Shown here: piece by piece, positions 36,258 to 44,582 of the stretch
Layout: every line of letters begins with the position of its first letter
How positions within the stretch are numbered: the first letter of the stretch is position 1
Source of the DNA: JBMYZL01 sp049610385
GTDB lineage: Bacteria > Bacteroidota > Bacteroidia > Flavobacteriales_D > Sanyastnellaceae
Direction: 5' to 3'
Assembly: GCA_049610385.1 (NCBI GenBank)
Contig: JBMYZL010000011.1
Coordinates: forward strand, 26,560-90,559
Length of the DNA stretch: 64,000 bases
Made by a program: the position numbers and the translations under genes
Notes under the pieces: generated by a model
What the model saw: only the letters and a program-made list of their open reading frames with translations
Told to the model about the DNA's origin: nothing
The model's database searches: none

Positions 36258-37144
36258 AAGCGTCCATTCGAAAAACAGCGATACTGTTCCTCTTTTGGGG
36301 GATCTTCTGTGGAACATCTGGACTTGGTTCTCAAGGGCTGCTGGACGAATTGGACGTGATGAGTGAACCTGCCAATGAATGGGTTCGAGCAACATTCAAA
36401 GACACCCGCATTGTGAATGCCCAAAGCAACGAAACGCCCGCTGCCGGCATGTTGCATTTTGTGATTGCCCATCGATTTGGCCAAATCAGCGATGGCATTT
36501 ATACCCTCTGGGGACTCGACAACGCCTGGATGCGATTGGGACTCGATTTTGGCATCAATGACCGGTTGGCAGTGGGGCTGGCGCGCAGCACATTTCAGAA
36601 AACACTCGAGGCGAATGTGAAGGCCAAATTGATCCGGCAGTCTACGGGTTCTGTGAATTTCCCGTTGAGTGTTACCTGGTATAGCGTGGGCATGATGAAC
36701 GGGTTGCGCTGGGAGGAAGAAAGGGAAAACCTCTTCAGCTCCCGCTTGTCCTATGTTCACCAACTCATTTTGACCCGGAAAATGGGGTCAGATTTGAGTT
36801 TGGCCTGCATCCCATCAATCACGCACCGGAACCTCGTTCCTTCGGATGCAGTCCCCCATGACGTGCTGACCCTTGGGCTTGGCGGTCGTTACAAATTAAA
36901 CAACCGACTCAGCATCAATGGAGAATGGCACCCTTTCATCAGTGAAAAACCGCATCCAGAAGCGATTCCTTCCCTGAGCTTGGGATTTGACATTGACACT
37001 GGCGGACATGTCTTCCAACTGCATGTGACCAATGCGCGTGGCATGTTCGAAAGGGCATTCTTGACCGAGGCCGCGGGCCGGTGGTTGGATGGAGATCTCT
37101 ATTTTGGATTCAATTTGAGCCGGTCTTTCGCGCTGAAATCATGA
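36254..37144 (+). CDS. DUF5777 family beta-barrel protein
   Basis: 296 residues. Signal peptide, then alternating beta-strand pattern with the family segments GMLHFVIAHRFGQIS, DNAWMRLGLDFGINDRLAVGLARS and a closing aromatic strand DLYFGFNLSRSFALKS. Outer-membrane location is inferred. Function unknown; ATG 36254 overlaps the YceI stop, and its own stop overlaps the next start at 37141. Confidence 0.78.
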   Translation: MKASIRKTAILFLFWGIFCGTSGLGSQGLLDELDVMSEPANEWVRATFKDTRIVNAQSNETPAAGMLHFVIAHRFGQISDGIYTLWGLDNAWMRLGLDFGINDRLAVGLARSTFQKTLEANVKAKLIRQSTGSVNFPLSVTWYSVGMMNGLRWEEERENLFSSRLSYVHQLILTRKMGSDLSLACIPSITHRNLVPSDAVPHDVLTLGLGGRYKLNNRLSINGEWHPFISEKPHPEAIPSLSLGFDIDTGGHVFQLHVTNARGMFERAFLTEAAGRWLDGDLYFGFNLSRSFALKS

Positions 37145-37659
37145 GCAAGGTGTCTTCATCTTTGTGGATTATTGGACATCCCCAATTTGGAGAAGCTGTG
37201 GGTGCGCAGGCCATTGCAAATCATTTGGCGAAACGTGAACAAGTGGAATTCAGGGTCATTTCTGAACTGAACTGGGACCGTGCAGAAGAACAATCACGGT
37301 GGATGCAAGCGGATCACATTGTTTTTCATTTCCCCCTGTTTTGGTATGGCATGCCCGGCATTTTGAAAACGTATTTGGACGATATGTTGCAACCCGGATG
37401 GGCCTTTGGAGAAGGCGGTCATGCGCTTCAATACAAAACCCTGTCGGCGTCCGTCACCACAGGGGCCACATTAAGTAGTTACGCGCCTGGTGGCAGGAAC
37501 GACTACGATTTGTCCCAATTCATGTTGCCTTTGCAACAAACGGCACGCTTCACCGGAATGCACTGGCGTGGGGTAACAGCCACAGGATCGGTGCCATGGG
37601 CGGTGGCTGAAACCCGCTGGCCAGAGCACATTCAAGAAGTATTTGAACGATTGCTGTAA
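37141..37659 (+). CDS. NAD(P)H quinone oxidoreductase-like flavoprotein (KefF/MdaB type)
   Basis: 172 residues, flavodoxin-like fold. N-terminus IIGHPQFGEAVGAQAIANHL (FMN phosphate loop), HIVFHFPLFWYGMPGILKTYLDDMLQPGWAF (the family core 'vfqfPlyWys.PallK.WiD.v...gfay'), and VTTGA. Reduces quinones with NAD(P)H in the cytoplasm. ATGA overlap with DUF5777. The grouping with an exported cytochrome c-like protein and a YceI lipid binder suggests a shared redox or quinone theme. Confidence 0.82.
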   Translation: MSKVSSSLWIIGHPQFGEAVGAQAIANHLAKREQVEFRVISELNWDRAEEQSRWMQADHIVFHFPLFWYGMPGILKTYLDDMLQPGWAFGEGGHALQYKTLSASVTTGATLSSYAPGGRNDYDLSQFMLPLQQTARFTGMHWRGVTATGSVPWAVAETRWPEHIQEVFERLL

Positions 37660-37689
37660 CATTGTCGTGCACCCTACGTCTACTGCACG

Positions 37690-38169
37690 ATGACCACAGC
37701 CGAATACAACCAACTTGTCGATGAGGCAGCGGATGCCTTGTATCGATATGTATTGGGCATCGTGCGGCGCGAAGAAGATGCGGCTGATGTGGTTCAAGAT
37801 GCATTTGAAAAGCTATGGATCAGCCGAAATAAGGTGCTCCCAGGGAAAGGCCGGAGTTACCTTTTCTCCACGGCTCACAATCGTTCGATTGACCGTCTCC
37901 GGCGAAAACGATTTACTGAAGAGATTCAGCCGCGACATGTGGTCACGTCCAGTTCGGTGCCACATGATTTGCAGGAATGGCTTCAGCAAGGACTGGAAAC
38001 ACTTCCTCCTGATCAACGTTCAGTCCTGCTTCTCCGGGATTATGAGGGCTACGGTTACAAGGAAATCGCCGAATTGACGGAGTTGTCGATGGACCAGGTC
38101 AAGGTATACATCTTCCGTGCGCGCCAGGCTTTGCGCGCCTTCATCGGAGAAATCGAAAATTTGGTGTGA
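37690..38169 (+). CDS. ECF-type RNA polymerase sigma factor
   Basis: 159 residues. Region 2 with ALYRYVLGIVRREEDAADVVQDAFEKLWIS and region 4 with LLLRDYEGYGYKEIAELTELSMDQVKVYIFRARQALR. Cytoplasmic; drives an alternative regulon, probably including its own operon. The stop overlaps the next gene, the usual arrangement for a sigma/anti-sigma pair. It follows the flavoprotein gene by 30 bp. Confidence 0.92.
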   Translation: MTTAEYNQLVDEAADALYRYVLGIVRREEDAADVVQDAFEKLWISRNKVLPGKGRSYLFSTAHNRSIDRLRRKRFTEEIQPRHVVTSSSVPHDLQEWLQQGLETLPPDQRSVLLLRDYEGYGYKEIAELTELSMDQVKVYIFRARQALRAFIGEIENLV

Positions 38170-39062
38170 TGGAACATGACGATAACCCAAAGTTGCGCCC
38201 CAATGCACAACAAAAAATGCCCAATCGGGTACAATTGAAGAGGTCGTTGCTACCGGATAATACCGAGCTTATTTTGAGCCCCAGCCTTCGCATCCAATTT
38301 CCCGACAAAACACGACTAAAGAAACAAGAATTCACCCTCTCTGCGTCATTTGGACGGGTCGTTTCATGGGTGCCCACAAGCAACGGTGTGCGACTGACTG
38401 CTGCTGCAGTGCTTGCCATGTTTTGTTTCGATTTCTCCATGACCGACGCTCCCCCCAACAAGCCTAAGGCTGACATTCTCCATCCCTCAGCTCAGCCACA
38501 CTTCCCCATTAACGAAGTTTTGGAGCCACTCATCTTGGCATCCCATCCATTTGAAATTCCAACCCATCTCACTTTCAAAAAATCGGTAACACCATCTTCC
38601 ATCTGGTCGGACCTTCCGACCAGATCTCCATTGACATTTATGGTTCCACAGCCCCCCATTTGCCCCGAACGCACGACAACTGCAACGCTGTTAGCACCCT
38701 CGAGCCTTGCCCTAGAAAAGGCGATTATTCCAACCCAATCCATTGACTTATCTACAAACGGTGAAATGTTGTTGGCCTTCTTAGAAGACCAACCCATCGG
38801 TGGCGCCGTACGCGCTGTGAAGGCATTGCCGAGGCAAATCGGTGTTTGGGCTGAACGTGGAAAAGAAAAAGCTCAGTTTTTAACTCGCCAACTAGAGACA
38901 CGACGCACCCACTTGCAAAATGAATTCACCTCACGAAAAAATCGGGTGATTGAGTTGCAAGAACAATTGCAAATGAAATGGATGGGATTTTGGAAAAAAA
39001 ATCAAAACCCAGTAACAAAAATGCAGGACGATGCGTCCACTGCTCAAACCTCGAAAAAATGA
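38169..39062 (+). CDS. Candidate membrane anti-sigma factor, unfamiliar sequence
   Basis: 297 residues. N-terminal polar part of about 75 residues, one membrane segment (VRLTAAAVLAMFCFDFSM), then a Pro/Thr-rich extracytoplasmic region and a basic, helical C-terminus (residues ~225-280) with coiled-coil character. I see no zinc anti-sigma motif, so the role is inferred only from position: its start (GTG 38166 or ATG 38169) overlaps the sigma stop, and its stop overlaps the next gene. Confidence 0.55.
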   Translation: MEHDDNPKLRPNAQQKMPNRVQLKRSLLPDNTELILSPSLRIQFPDKTRLKKQEFTLSASFGRVVSWVPTSNGVRLTAAAVLAMFCFDFSMTDAPPNKPKADILHPSAQPHFPINEVLEPLILASHPFEIPTHLTFKKSVTPSSIWSDLPTRSPLTFMVPQPPICPERTTTATLLAPSSLALEKAIIPTQSIDLSTNGEMLLAFLEDQPIGGAVRAVKALPRQIGVWAERGKEKAQFLTRQLETRRTHLQNEFTSRKNRVIELQEQLQMKWMGFWKKNQNPVTKMQDDASTAQTSKK

Positions 39063-40000
39063 AATCACCTTCTCTGATGACCTGGATTATGAAAAAGTTC
39101 TTTTTGAGTACAATGGTTTTGGGTGGATTGACATGGACCCATGCCCAATCCGAATTGCGCTCCGATCACCAAGACACAGCCATGATAGGAAGCGGCATCG
39201 CGAGTGCCATTAGCTTGAATCAACGGGTTGTCCGCCAAACCCCAAACACGTATCCCGTTCCGCGCGGCTGGGAAGTGACCATCGACAGCAGCTCCACCTC
39301 GAAATCCGCAAATGAATCCAACAAAAGCAAGGGCTATTTCGGTGGCATTTCTTTCTCCACAGTCACGATGCTTGAATTCACAGGGGATGCTCAGAATCCC
39401 GATGAAGTGGAAAAAGAGGATTGGTCGTGGGGTGGGCCCGACACCCTCGGGCTGTTTACGAGCGATGTCACGAACAGTTGGAGGATTGAGTTCAATCCTT
39501 TCGAATACCGCCAAAGGGTTTTGGGTGAATTCATCGGTATCACCACGGGAATTGGGTTTGATTGGTGGCGAATGTCTGTCGATGCCGACCGGGAGCTCTA
39601 CTACGATGAAGCCACAGAACAAGTGGCGTCTTATGTTTTGCCCGTGGATTCTCTAGATGTGACGTCCCATCGTTTGGATGTCGTCTACATCCGAGTGCCC
39701 TTCTTATTGAGTATTCGCACCGACCGAGATGCTGACGAAGGATTGCACATCGAAGCGGGATTGATTGGTGGTTATCGCCTGATCGGCCAGTATTTCCGGG
39801 AATACAACACCGCCTTCAATACCACTACAGAAAAGGACAAATCATTTCCACTCAACCCATTCTCCATCAATGCCCGCTTGTCATTGGGTTATGGAAACGT
39901 TTCCGTGTTCGGTGAAGTGGCACTCCTGCCCACATTTGAAGAAGTGCGCAGCCCAGCTGTACATTCAGGGTCCGTTGGTCTTCACTTCGCCTTCAACTGA
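39059..40000 (+). CDS. Outer-membrane beta-barrel-like protein
   Basis: 313 residues. N-terminal signal (MKKFFLSTMVLGGLTWTHAQS; ATG at 39059 or 39089), then beta-strand-rich sequence with IRVPFLLSIRTDRDADEGLHIEAGLIGGYRL and a final strand AVHSGSVGLHFAFN typical of outer-membrane barrels. No family recognised. ATGA overlap with the candidate anti-sigma gene makes it the last member of the operon; a terminator follows 35 bp later. Confidence 0.65.
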   Translation: MKSPSLMTWIMKKFFLSTMVLGGLTWTHAQSELRSDHQDTAMIGSGIASAISLNQRVVRQTPNTYPVPRGWEVTIDSSSTSKSANESNKSKGYFGGISFSTVTMLEFTGDAQNPDEVEKEDWSWGGPDTLGLFTSDVTNSWRIEFNPFEYRQRVLGEFIGITTGIGFDWWRMSVDADRELYYDEATEQVASYVLPVDSLDVTSHRLDVVYIRVPFLLSIRTDRDADEGLHIEAGLIGGYRLIGQYFREYNTAFNTTTEKDKSFPLNPFSINARLSLGYGNVSVFGEVALLPTFEEVRSPAVHSGSVGLHFAFN

Positions 40001-40034
40001 CCTATCGCAGGGGCAACATCCTTCTTGAATAAGC

Positions 40035-40071
40035 AAAGGCGACTTTTTCGTTGAGAAAAAGCCGCCTTTTT
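40035..40071 (+). terminator. Rho-independent terminator of the seven-gene operon
   Basis: Stem AAAGGCG..CTTTTTC / GAAAAAG.CGCCTTT with a GTTGA loop and a following T run. It lies 35 bp past the barrel protein stop and 32 bp before the convergent T9SS cargo stop, and may serve both directions. Confidence 0.75.
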
Positions 40072-40102
40072 CATTCAGCAACAGCGTCAAATGCGCTGGT
40101 CT

Positions 40103-43100
40103 CTAGTCTACTTGTATTCTGGAAATCGTCAACGTTCCATGAATGGATTCCTGTCCCGGAATGTCCAAGGTATAATAATACGTGCCATCTGAGGCTCCTT
40201 CTCCTCGCCAAGTATTCTGATAATTGTAGGCTTGGTATGTCAAATGACCCCACCGATCGAAAATACGCAATGTATTGCCTGGAAAATATGGCAGATTTTT
40301 GAAGACCAATGCGTCATTCATTCCATCTTCGTTAGGCGAAAAGACATTGACCAATTCGACAGAACAACCACGGATTTCCATCAGGACCACATCGGTGTCA
40401 CCACACAACCCATCAAGCACATGGGTTACCTCCAACATTCCAACACCCGCCGCGAGCATATTGATCTCACCAGTGGCACTCACACAATCTAGGCATGGAT
40501 CACCATTGATGGTGGCTGACCATTCTCCACCTCCAATGAAGACTCCGGCCTGCCAAGTTTCTGAGCCAATGCAAACCACATTGGGCAAATCCACCGTTGC
40601 ATTCAATTGGGGCAACACATCAATGATCACCTCATCTTGGTCGCTGCAGACGCCATCAATGGTGTAAATGACCTCATAATTTCCTGCACCCACCGTGGGA
40701 TCAAAGAGATTGCCGTTGATGCAACTTGCACAGTCAGCACTCCAAGTACCGCCGGTTTCAACGGCCTCCAATTCCACGATGTCACCTGTTTCACAAAGTT
40801 GTGGGACAGCAGATATCGTGGCATCCACCTCTTCTTCAACCTCAAGGGTACCTGAAATGGGCTCACTGCAATTGTCCGTAAACGTGTAGACCACTTCAAT
40901 CGTACCGGCTTGATTCGCAGAGAATCCTCCAGAGACGGCGCCTACAATACAATCGGGACAATTCGGAGAAGACCAACTGCCTGAATTCCCAGTGGTGTAT
41001 TCATCAGGGATGTCATCATCGTAAATGAAATCCAAGCTGGCCGTTGCCCCGATGCACAGGGGACCAATGGGTTCTAAAGTACCTACCAGCACGGGGGTAA
41101 TGTCCACCACATAATCTGCTGAATCACTGCAAGCGCCGCTTTCGACCGCATAATTGATGTAAACCAACCCTGGACCGGAGGCTTCAGGATTGAAGAGACC
41201 TTCCTCCGTGATGCAGGCATCGCAACTCGCCGTCCAAACACCCCCATCCACATTGGTATTCAAGTCAATGACGTCGGCCTCGACACACAATGAGGCAGGC
41301 ACATTCCCACCAGCTATGGATACACTCGGACTAACAGTGACTGTGGCATAGGACTCAATCGGGCAAAAAGATGTAGGGGTGAAAGTGACGTCATATATTC
41401 CTTCTTCAGTCCCCATGGGAGTGAAAATGCCTGAAGTCTCATCCAGGCAATCTCCACAAGATGCCGTCCAAACACCATCCACATCCGCTTCAAAAATCAC
41501 CTCATCATCCTCACAAATGATTGGGGGCACCGAAATTTCACCCTCCAATTCAGCCGAGACACCCACATTCAAGATTCCTGTGCCAGGACAGGCTCCAAAG
41601 GTGGTGAAGGTCACCTCAAATTCCCCGACGTCAGAAATGTCTGTAAAAAAAACACCATTGGAGTTGATGCAATTCCCACAACTCGCACTCCACAACCCCA
41701 CAGGAGGTGTACAATTGTAATCAAAAGTCTCCCCCACACAAAGCGAAGTATCGGTATTCGAGGCAAAATTGATATCGGGAACATTCCCAATGGCAATGAA
41801 TTCAGTGCTTACATCTGCGAAGCACGTACCGTCCAAAACATGAACCACTTCCAAATTCCCAAACCCTGCTGCTGCAGGATCAATGGTCAATGTTTCTTCA
41901 TCGAAACAACCGTTGCAATCCACTGTCCAATTTCCGCTCCCTTCCACTGGCTCGAGGACAAAGGGATCCGAATCTTCACAAATCAAGCCCGGATAATCGA
42001 AATCTGCATTGGCATCGCTCACCGCAGTAATCTCCAAGTCATCTGAAGCTACGATTGCATAGTCCTCGTACAGCGGCAAATCGCCATCATAATTCGTCAA
42101 ACAAAATGTTTCTGTCCCCTCACCTCCTTCGATGGTGAAGGGTCCCACTTCAGTACCATCCGGCAACATCAATGTCCAATTGGCCGAGCCCCATCCATTG
42201 TCACCAGCATCGCTCATATCCAGCGTATAACAGCCATTCGGAAGGCAAAATGTATCGCTGTAGGGTGCGCTCTCTGAAACAATGGGGAAGCCATTTTCGG
42301 AATAAAGTGTCCATGATATTTGATTGTTTGCACCCCATGATCCCGCTGAGGACACACTCAAATCATATTCTGCGCAGAATTCACCCGGAGGCAAAATGCC
42401 AAATTCCGCCGTCAACGTGGTCGATTGAGAAGTGCAAAAATCCAAATCTGGCCCTGAGCCCAAATAAACTTCATCTTCATACCAGAAAGTCATGCCTTCT
42501 GCCGGTTGACTGGAGGTGAATCGCCAGGCCTCGTCATTGGCACTCCAATTGCCAGTATTGAAGCCCGGCGCAGCAATTCCAGAAGTCCCGGAAGCATTCT
42601 GGATGCCCACCACAGCATTGCCCCAACTGCATATAGGGCGACTGTCGAGATAAATCTCGATGGCATTCGAGCCTTCGTACAAAACGGCCTGGGCCGTAAC
42701 AATTTGACTGGTGCACGAAAATTGGCACACGTTATTCCAATTCGCTACGAACTTTCGACATGGTGCATTGCCCGTCGTAAAATACTTGATGTTGCCACAA
42801 GTCGAAGGGTTGATGTCGCTGTACACCGCCATAATGGAATTCAATGCCAAGCTTGGAGCGGGAATGTTACCGGCTGGATTGTAGGGAGCTGTTTCTCCCT
42901 GATCAAAAGTCAAAAAGCCATTGCTCGCCAGCTTGCATGTGGTGTAGTCGTTGCCATAAAAATTGAAGGTGAAGCCAATGGGGATGTTGCCCGCGTATGT
43001 ATCATCCCCAAAATTGATCGCTGTGGTGCCCTGCGAAAAGGGATATGGAGGGTCATACTCAATTTCCTCAACAGCATAATCTGTTCCACCCGCAGCCACA

Positions 43101-43261
43101 TCGGCTACCTGAGGCGCCGACAGCGTCAGACAGCTGTCCACACATGTGATTTCGACATCGGGCCCGAGGTTGTATGTGCCAAAAGTTTCACACGATTGAG
43201 ACCACGCAGTGTTCAGTCCAATCAAGCAGCACACGAAAAAAATTGAAGTGGCGAATTTCAT
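40103..43261 (-). CDS. T9SS type B-sorted surface protein with Cys-rich repeats
   Basis: 1052 residues. Signal peptide MKFATSIFFVCCLIGLNTAWSQS. N-terminal beta domain (residues 60-270), a CUB-like segment near 285-390, then seven repeats of roughly 70-80 residues, each with G-x-W-[TS]-x-x-C-x-x-C and a closing V-x-[YF]-T...C. The last 85 residues are the type B C-terminal domain of the Bor secretion (type IX) system: VFSPNEDGMNDALVFKNLP, LRIFDRWGHLTYQAYNYQNTWRGEG, DGTYYYTLDI. It should be secreted and attached at the cell surface; binding target unknown. Confidence 0.88.
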   Translation of the reverse strand: MKFATSIFFVCCLIGLNTAWSQSCETFGTYNLGPDVEITCVDSCLTLSAPQVADVAAGGTDYAVEEIEYDPPYPFSQGTTAINFGDDTYAGNIPIGFTFNFYGNDYTTCKLASNGFLTFDQGETAPYNPAGNIPAPSLALNSIMAVYSDINPSTCGNIKYFTTGNAPCRKFVANWNNVCQFSCTSQIVTAQAVLYEGSNAIEIYLDSRPICSWGNAVVGIQNASGTSGIAAPGFNTGNWSANDEAWRFTSSQPAEGMTFWYEDEVYLGSGPDLDFCTSQSTTLTAEFGILPPGEFCAEYDLSVSSAGSWGANNQISWTLYSENGFPIVSESAPYSDTFCLPNGCYTLDMSDAGDNGWGSANWTLMLPDGTEVGPFTIEGGEGTETFCLTNYDGDLPLYEDYAIVASDDLEITAVSDANADFDYPGLICEDSDPFVLEPVEGSGNWTVDCNGCFDEETLTIDPAAAGFGNLEVVHVLDGTCFADVSTEFIAIGNVPDINFASNTDTSLCVGETFDYNCTPPVGLWSASCGNCINSNGVFFTDISDVGEFEVTFTTFGACPGTGILNVGVSAELEGEISVPPIICEDDEVIFEADVDGVWTASCGDCLDETSGIFTPMGTEEGIYDVTFTPTSFCPIESYATVTVSPSVSIAGGNVPASLCVEADVIDLNTNVDGGVWTASCDACITEEGLFNPEASGPGLVYINYAVESGACSDSADYVVDITPVLVGTLEPIGPLCIGATASLDFIYDDDIPDEYTTGNSGSWSSPNCPDCIVGAVSGGFSANQAGTIEVVYTFTDNCSEPISGTLEVEEEVDATISAVPQLCETGDIVELEAVETGGTWSADCASCINGNLFDPTVGAGNYEVIYTIDGVCSDQDEVIIDVLPQLNATVDLPNVVCIGSETWQAGVFIGGGEWSATINGDPCLDCVSATGEINMLAAGVGMLEVTHVLDGLCGDTDVVLMEIRGCSVELVNVFSPNEDGMNDALVFKNLPYFPGNTLRIFDRWGHLTYQAYNYQNTWRGEGASDGTYYYTLDIPGQESIHGTLTISRIQVD

Positions 43262-43332
43262 TTTGGAGTTCAGTCTGTTTGTTTGGCTTCAACGAGATGA
43301 ACAAATAAAGCCTGTTAGAGGTTGCAGAAGGT

Positions 43333-43887
43333 ATGAAAATCATTCGTAGAATCGTCATGAGCCTTTTTGTGCTCTTCTCCTTCAACGCCATGTCACAATC
43401 GACTTCTTTTCACGATCTCCAAGCCACAACGCTGGATGGAGATGCCTTTGATTTCCAAAGCCTCAAGGGAAAGCGCGTGCTGATTGTCAATACTGCATCG
43501 AAATGTGGATTCACCTCCCAATACAAAGACCTCGAAGCCTTGCATCAGAAGCATGGGGGCGAAAACTTTGTGATTTTGGGATTTCCTTGCAATGACTTCG
43601 GCAATCAAGAACCCGGTAGTGCAGAACAAATTGCTGCATTTTGTGAGCGCAATTATGGCGTGTCCTTCACCATGATGGAAAAGGTCCATGTCAAAGGAGA
43701 CGAAGTACACCCTGTATATGCCTGGCTCACCCAATCAGATCTGAACGGGGTGGGTGACCACAATGTGGGATGGAACTTTCACAAGTTTTTGATTGATGAA
43801 AATGGCCTTTTGACGGCCTCCCTCCGAAGTGGCGTAGGGCCAAATTCAAAAGAGATTCTGACTTTCGCCAGCGGATCACCCCATTGA
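43333..43887 (+). CDS. Exported glutathione peroxidase family protein
   Basis: 184 residues. Signal-like N-terminus ending SFNAMSQ. Catalytic Cys58 (NTASKCGFTSQYKDLE), Gln/Asn in GFPCNDFGNQEPG, and WNFHKFLID with the Trp and following Asn. Cys rather than selenocysteine. These enzymes reduce peroxides, usually with thioredoxin. The signal peptide points to the periplasm, which is less common for this family. Confidence 0.88.
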   Translation: MKIIRRIVMSLFVLFSFNAMSQSTSFHDLQATTLDGDAFDFQSLKGKRVLIVNTASKCGFTSQYKDLEALHQKHGGENFVILGFPCNDFGNQEPGSAEQIAAFCERNYGVSFTMMEKVHVKGDEVHPVYAWLTQSDLNGVGDHNVGWNFHKFLIDENGLLTASLRSGVGPNSKEILTFASGSPH

Positions 43888-44541
43888 ACATCGGTTCAAT
43901 TCGGCTTGGGCCGCCTCGAGGCGTTCTCTCCCTCCCACCATTGTTGATTCCAGAGCGCGAAATGCTTTGGAATGATTAAAGTGCACCCAATGTGCAAGCT
44001 CATGGCGAATCACGAATCGAATCGCTTCGGGGCTGGCCTGTACCAAACGCGAATTGAAAATCAATCGGCCATCCTTGCTGCAACTGCCCCATCGACGTTT
44101 CATTTCACGCAGACGAAATGCACCGGAAGGACAAGTTTTCAATTCTGGCCGCAGACGCAATAGGTCTTCACGACCTTTTTCGATTTCACGTTCACAAAAT
44201 CGGGAGAGCAATTGCCGCTTGAACTTTCTTTTCCTGCGGTCTGTCCATCCATGTGGATAAATCAGGACGCCTGAGGTGAATTGTGGAGCTGCTACGACAC
44301 CCATCTGAACTTCAAACTTTTTCCCGAACAGCACCTCCTCCCCATGTCCAGCTCTCAGGACTGCCGACTGGCGCTGAAGCATGTTCATGCGATGTTTCGA
44401 AATCCAGTCCGCTTTTTCGGCCAAAAGCGCTTGAACCTGGTGGTCAGTAGTTTCCAAAGGAACACGGACAAGCACCTCTCCCTTGGAAGAAATCTGAACC
44501 GCCATTGAACGGCGATTTGTGCGGATGATCTCGACTTTCAC
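43876..44541 (-). CDS. YgjP-like M48 family metallopeptidase
   Basis: About 221 residues. Zinc-binding RHELAHWVHFNHSKAF (HExxH plus later His) near the C-terminus, preceded by MKRRWGSCSKDGRLIFNSRL, both diagnostic of DUF45/YgjP. Predicted soluble. I prefer GTG 44541 (VKVEIIRTNRRSM) because longer starts overlap the divergent M14 gene. Its end overlaps the peroxidase gene by 12 bp. Confidence 0.82.
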   Translation of the reverse strand: MKVEIIRTNRRSMAVQISSKGEVLVRVPLETTDHQVQALLAEKADWISKHRMNMLQRQSAVLRAGHGEEVLFGKKFEVQMGVVAAPQFTSGVLIYPHGWTDRRKRKFKRQLLSRFCEREIEKGREDLLRLRPELKTCPSGAFRLREMKRRWGSCSKDGRLIFNSRLVQASPEAIRFVIRHELAHWVHFNHSKAFRALESTMVGGRERLEAAQAELNRCSMG

Positions 44542-44582
44542 GAACGCCAATTTGCTTGCAACTTGTGAACTAATTTGGCACC

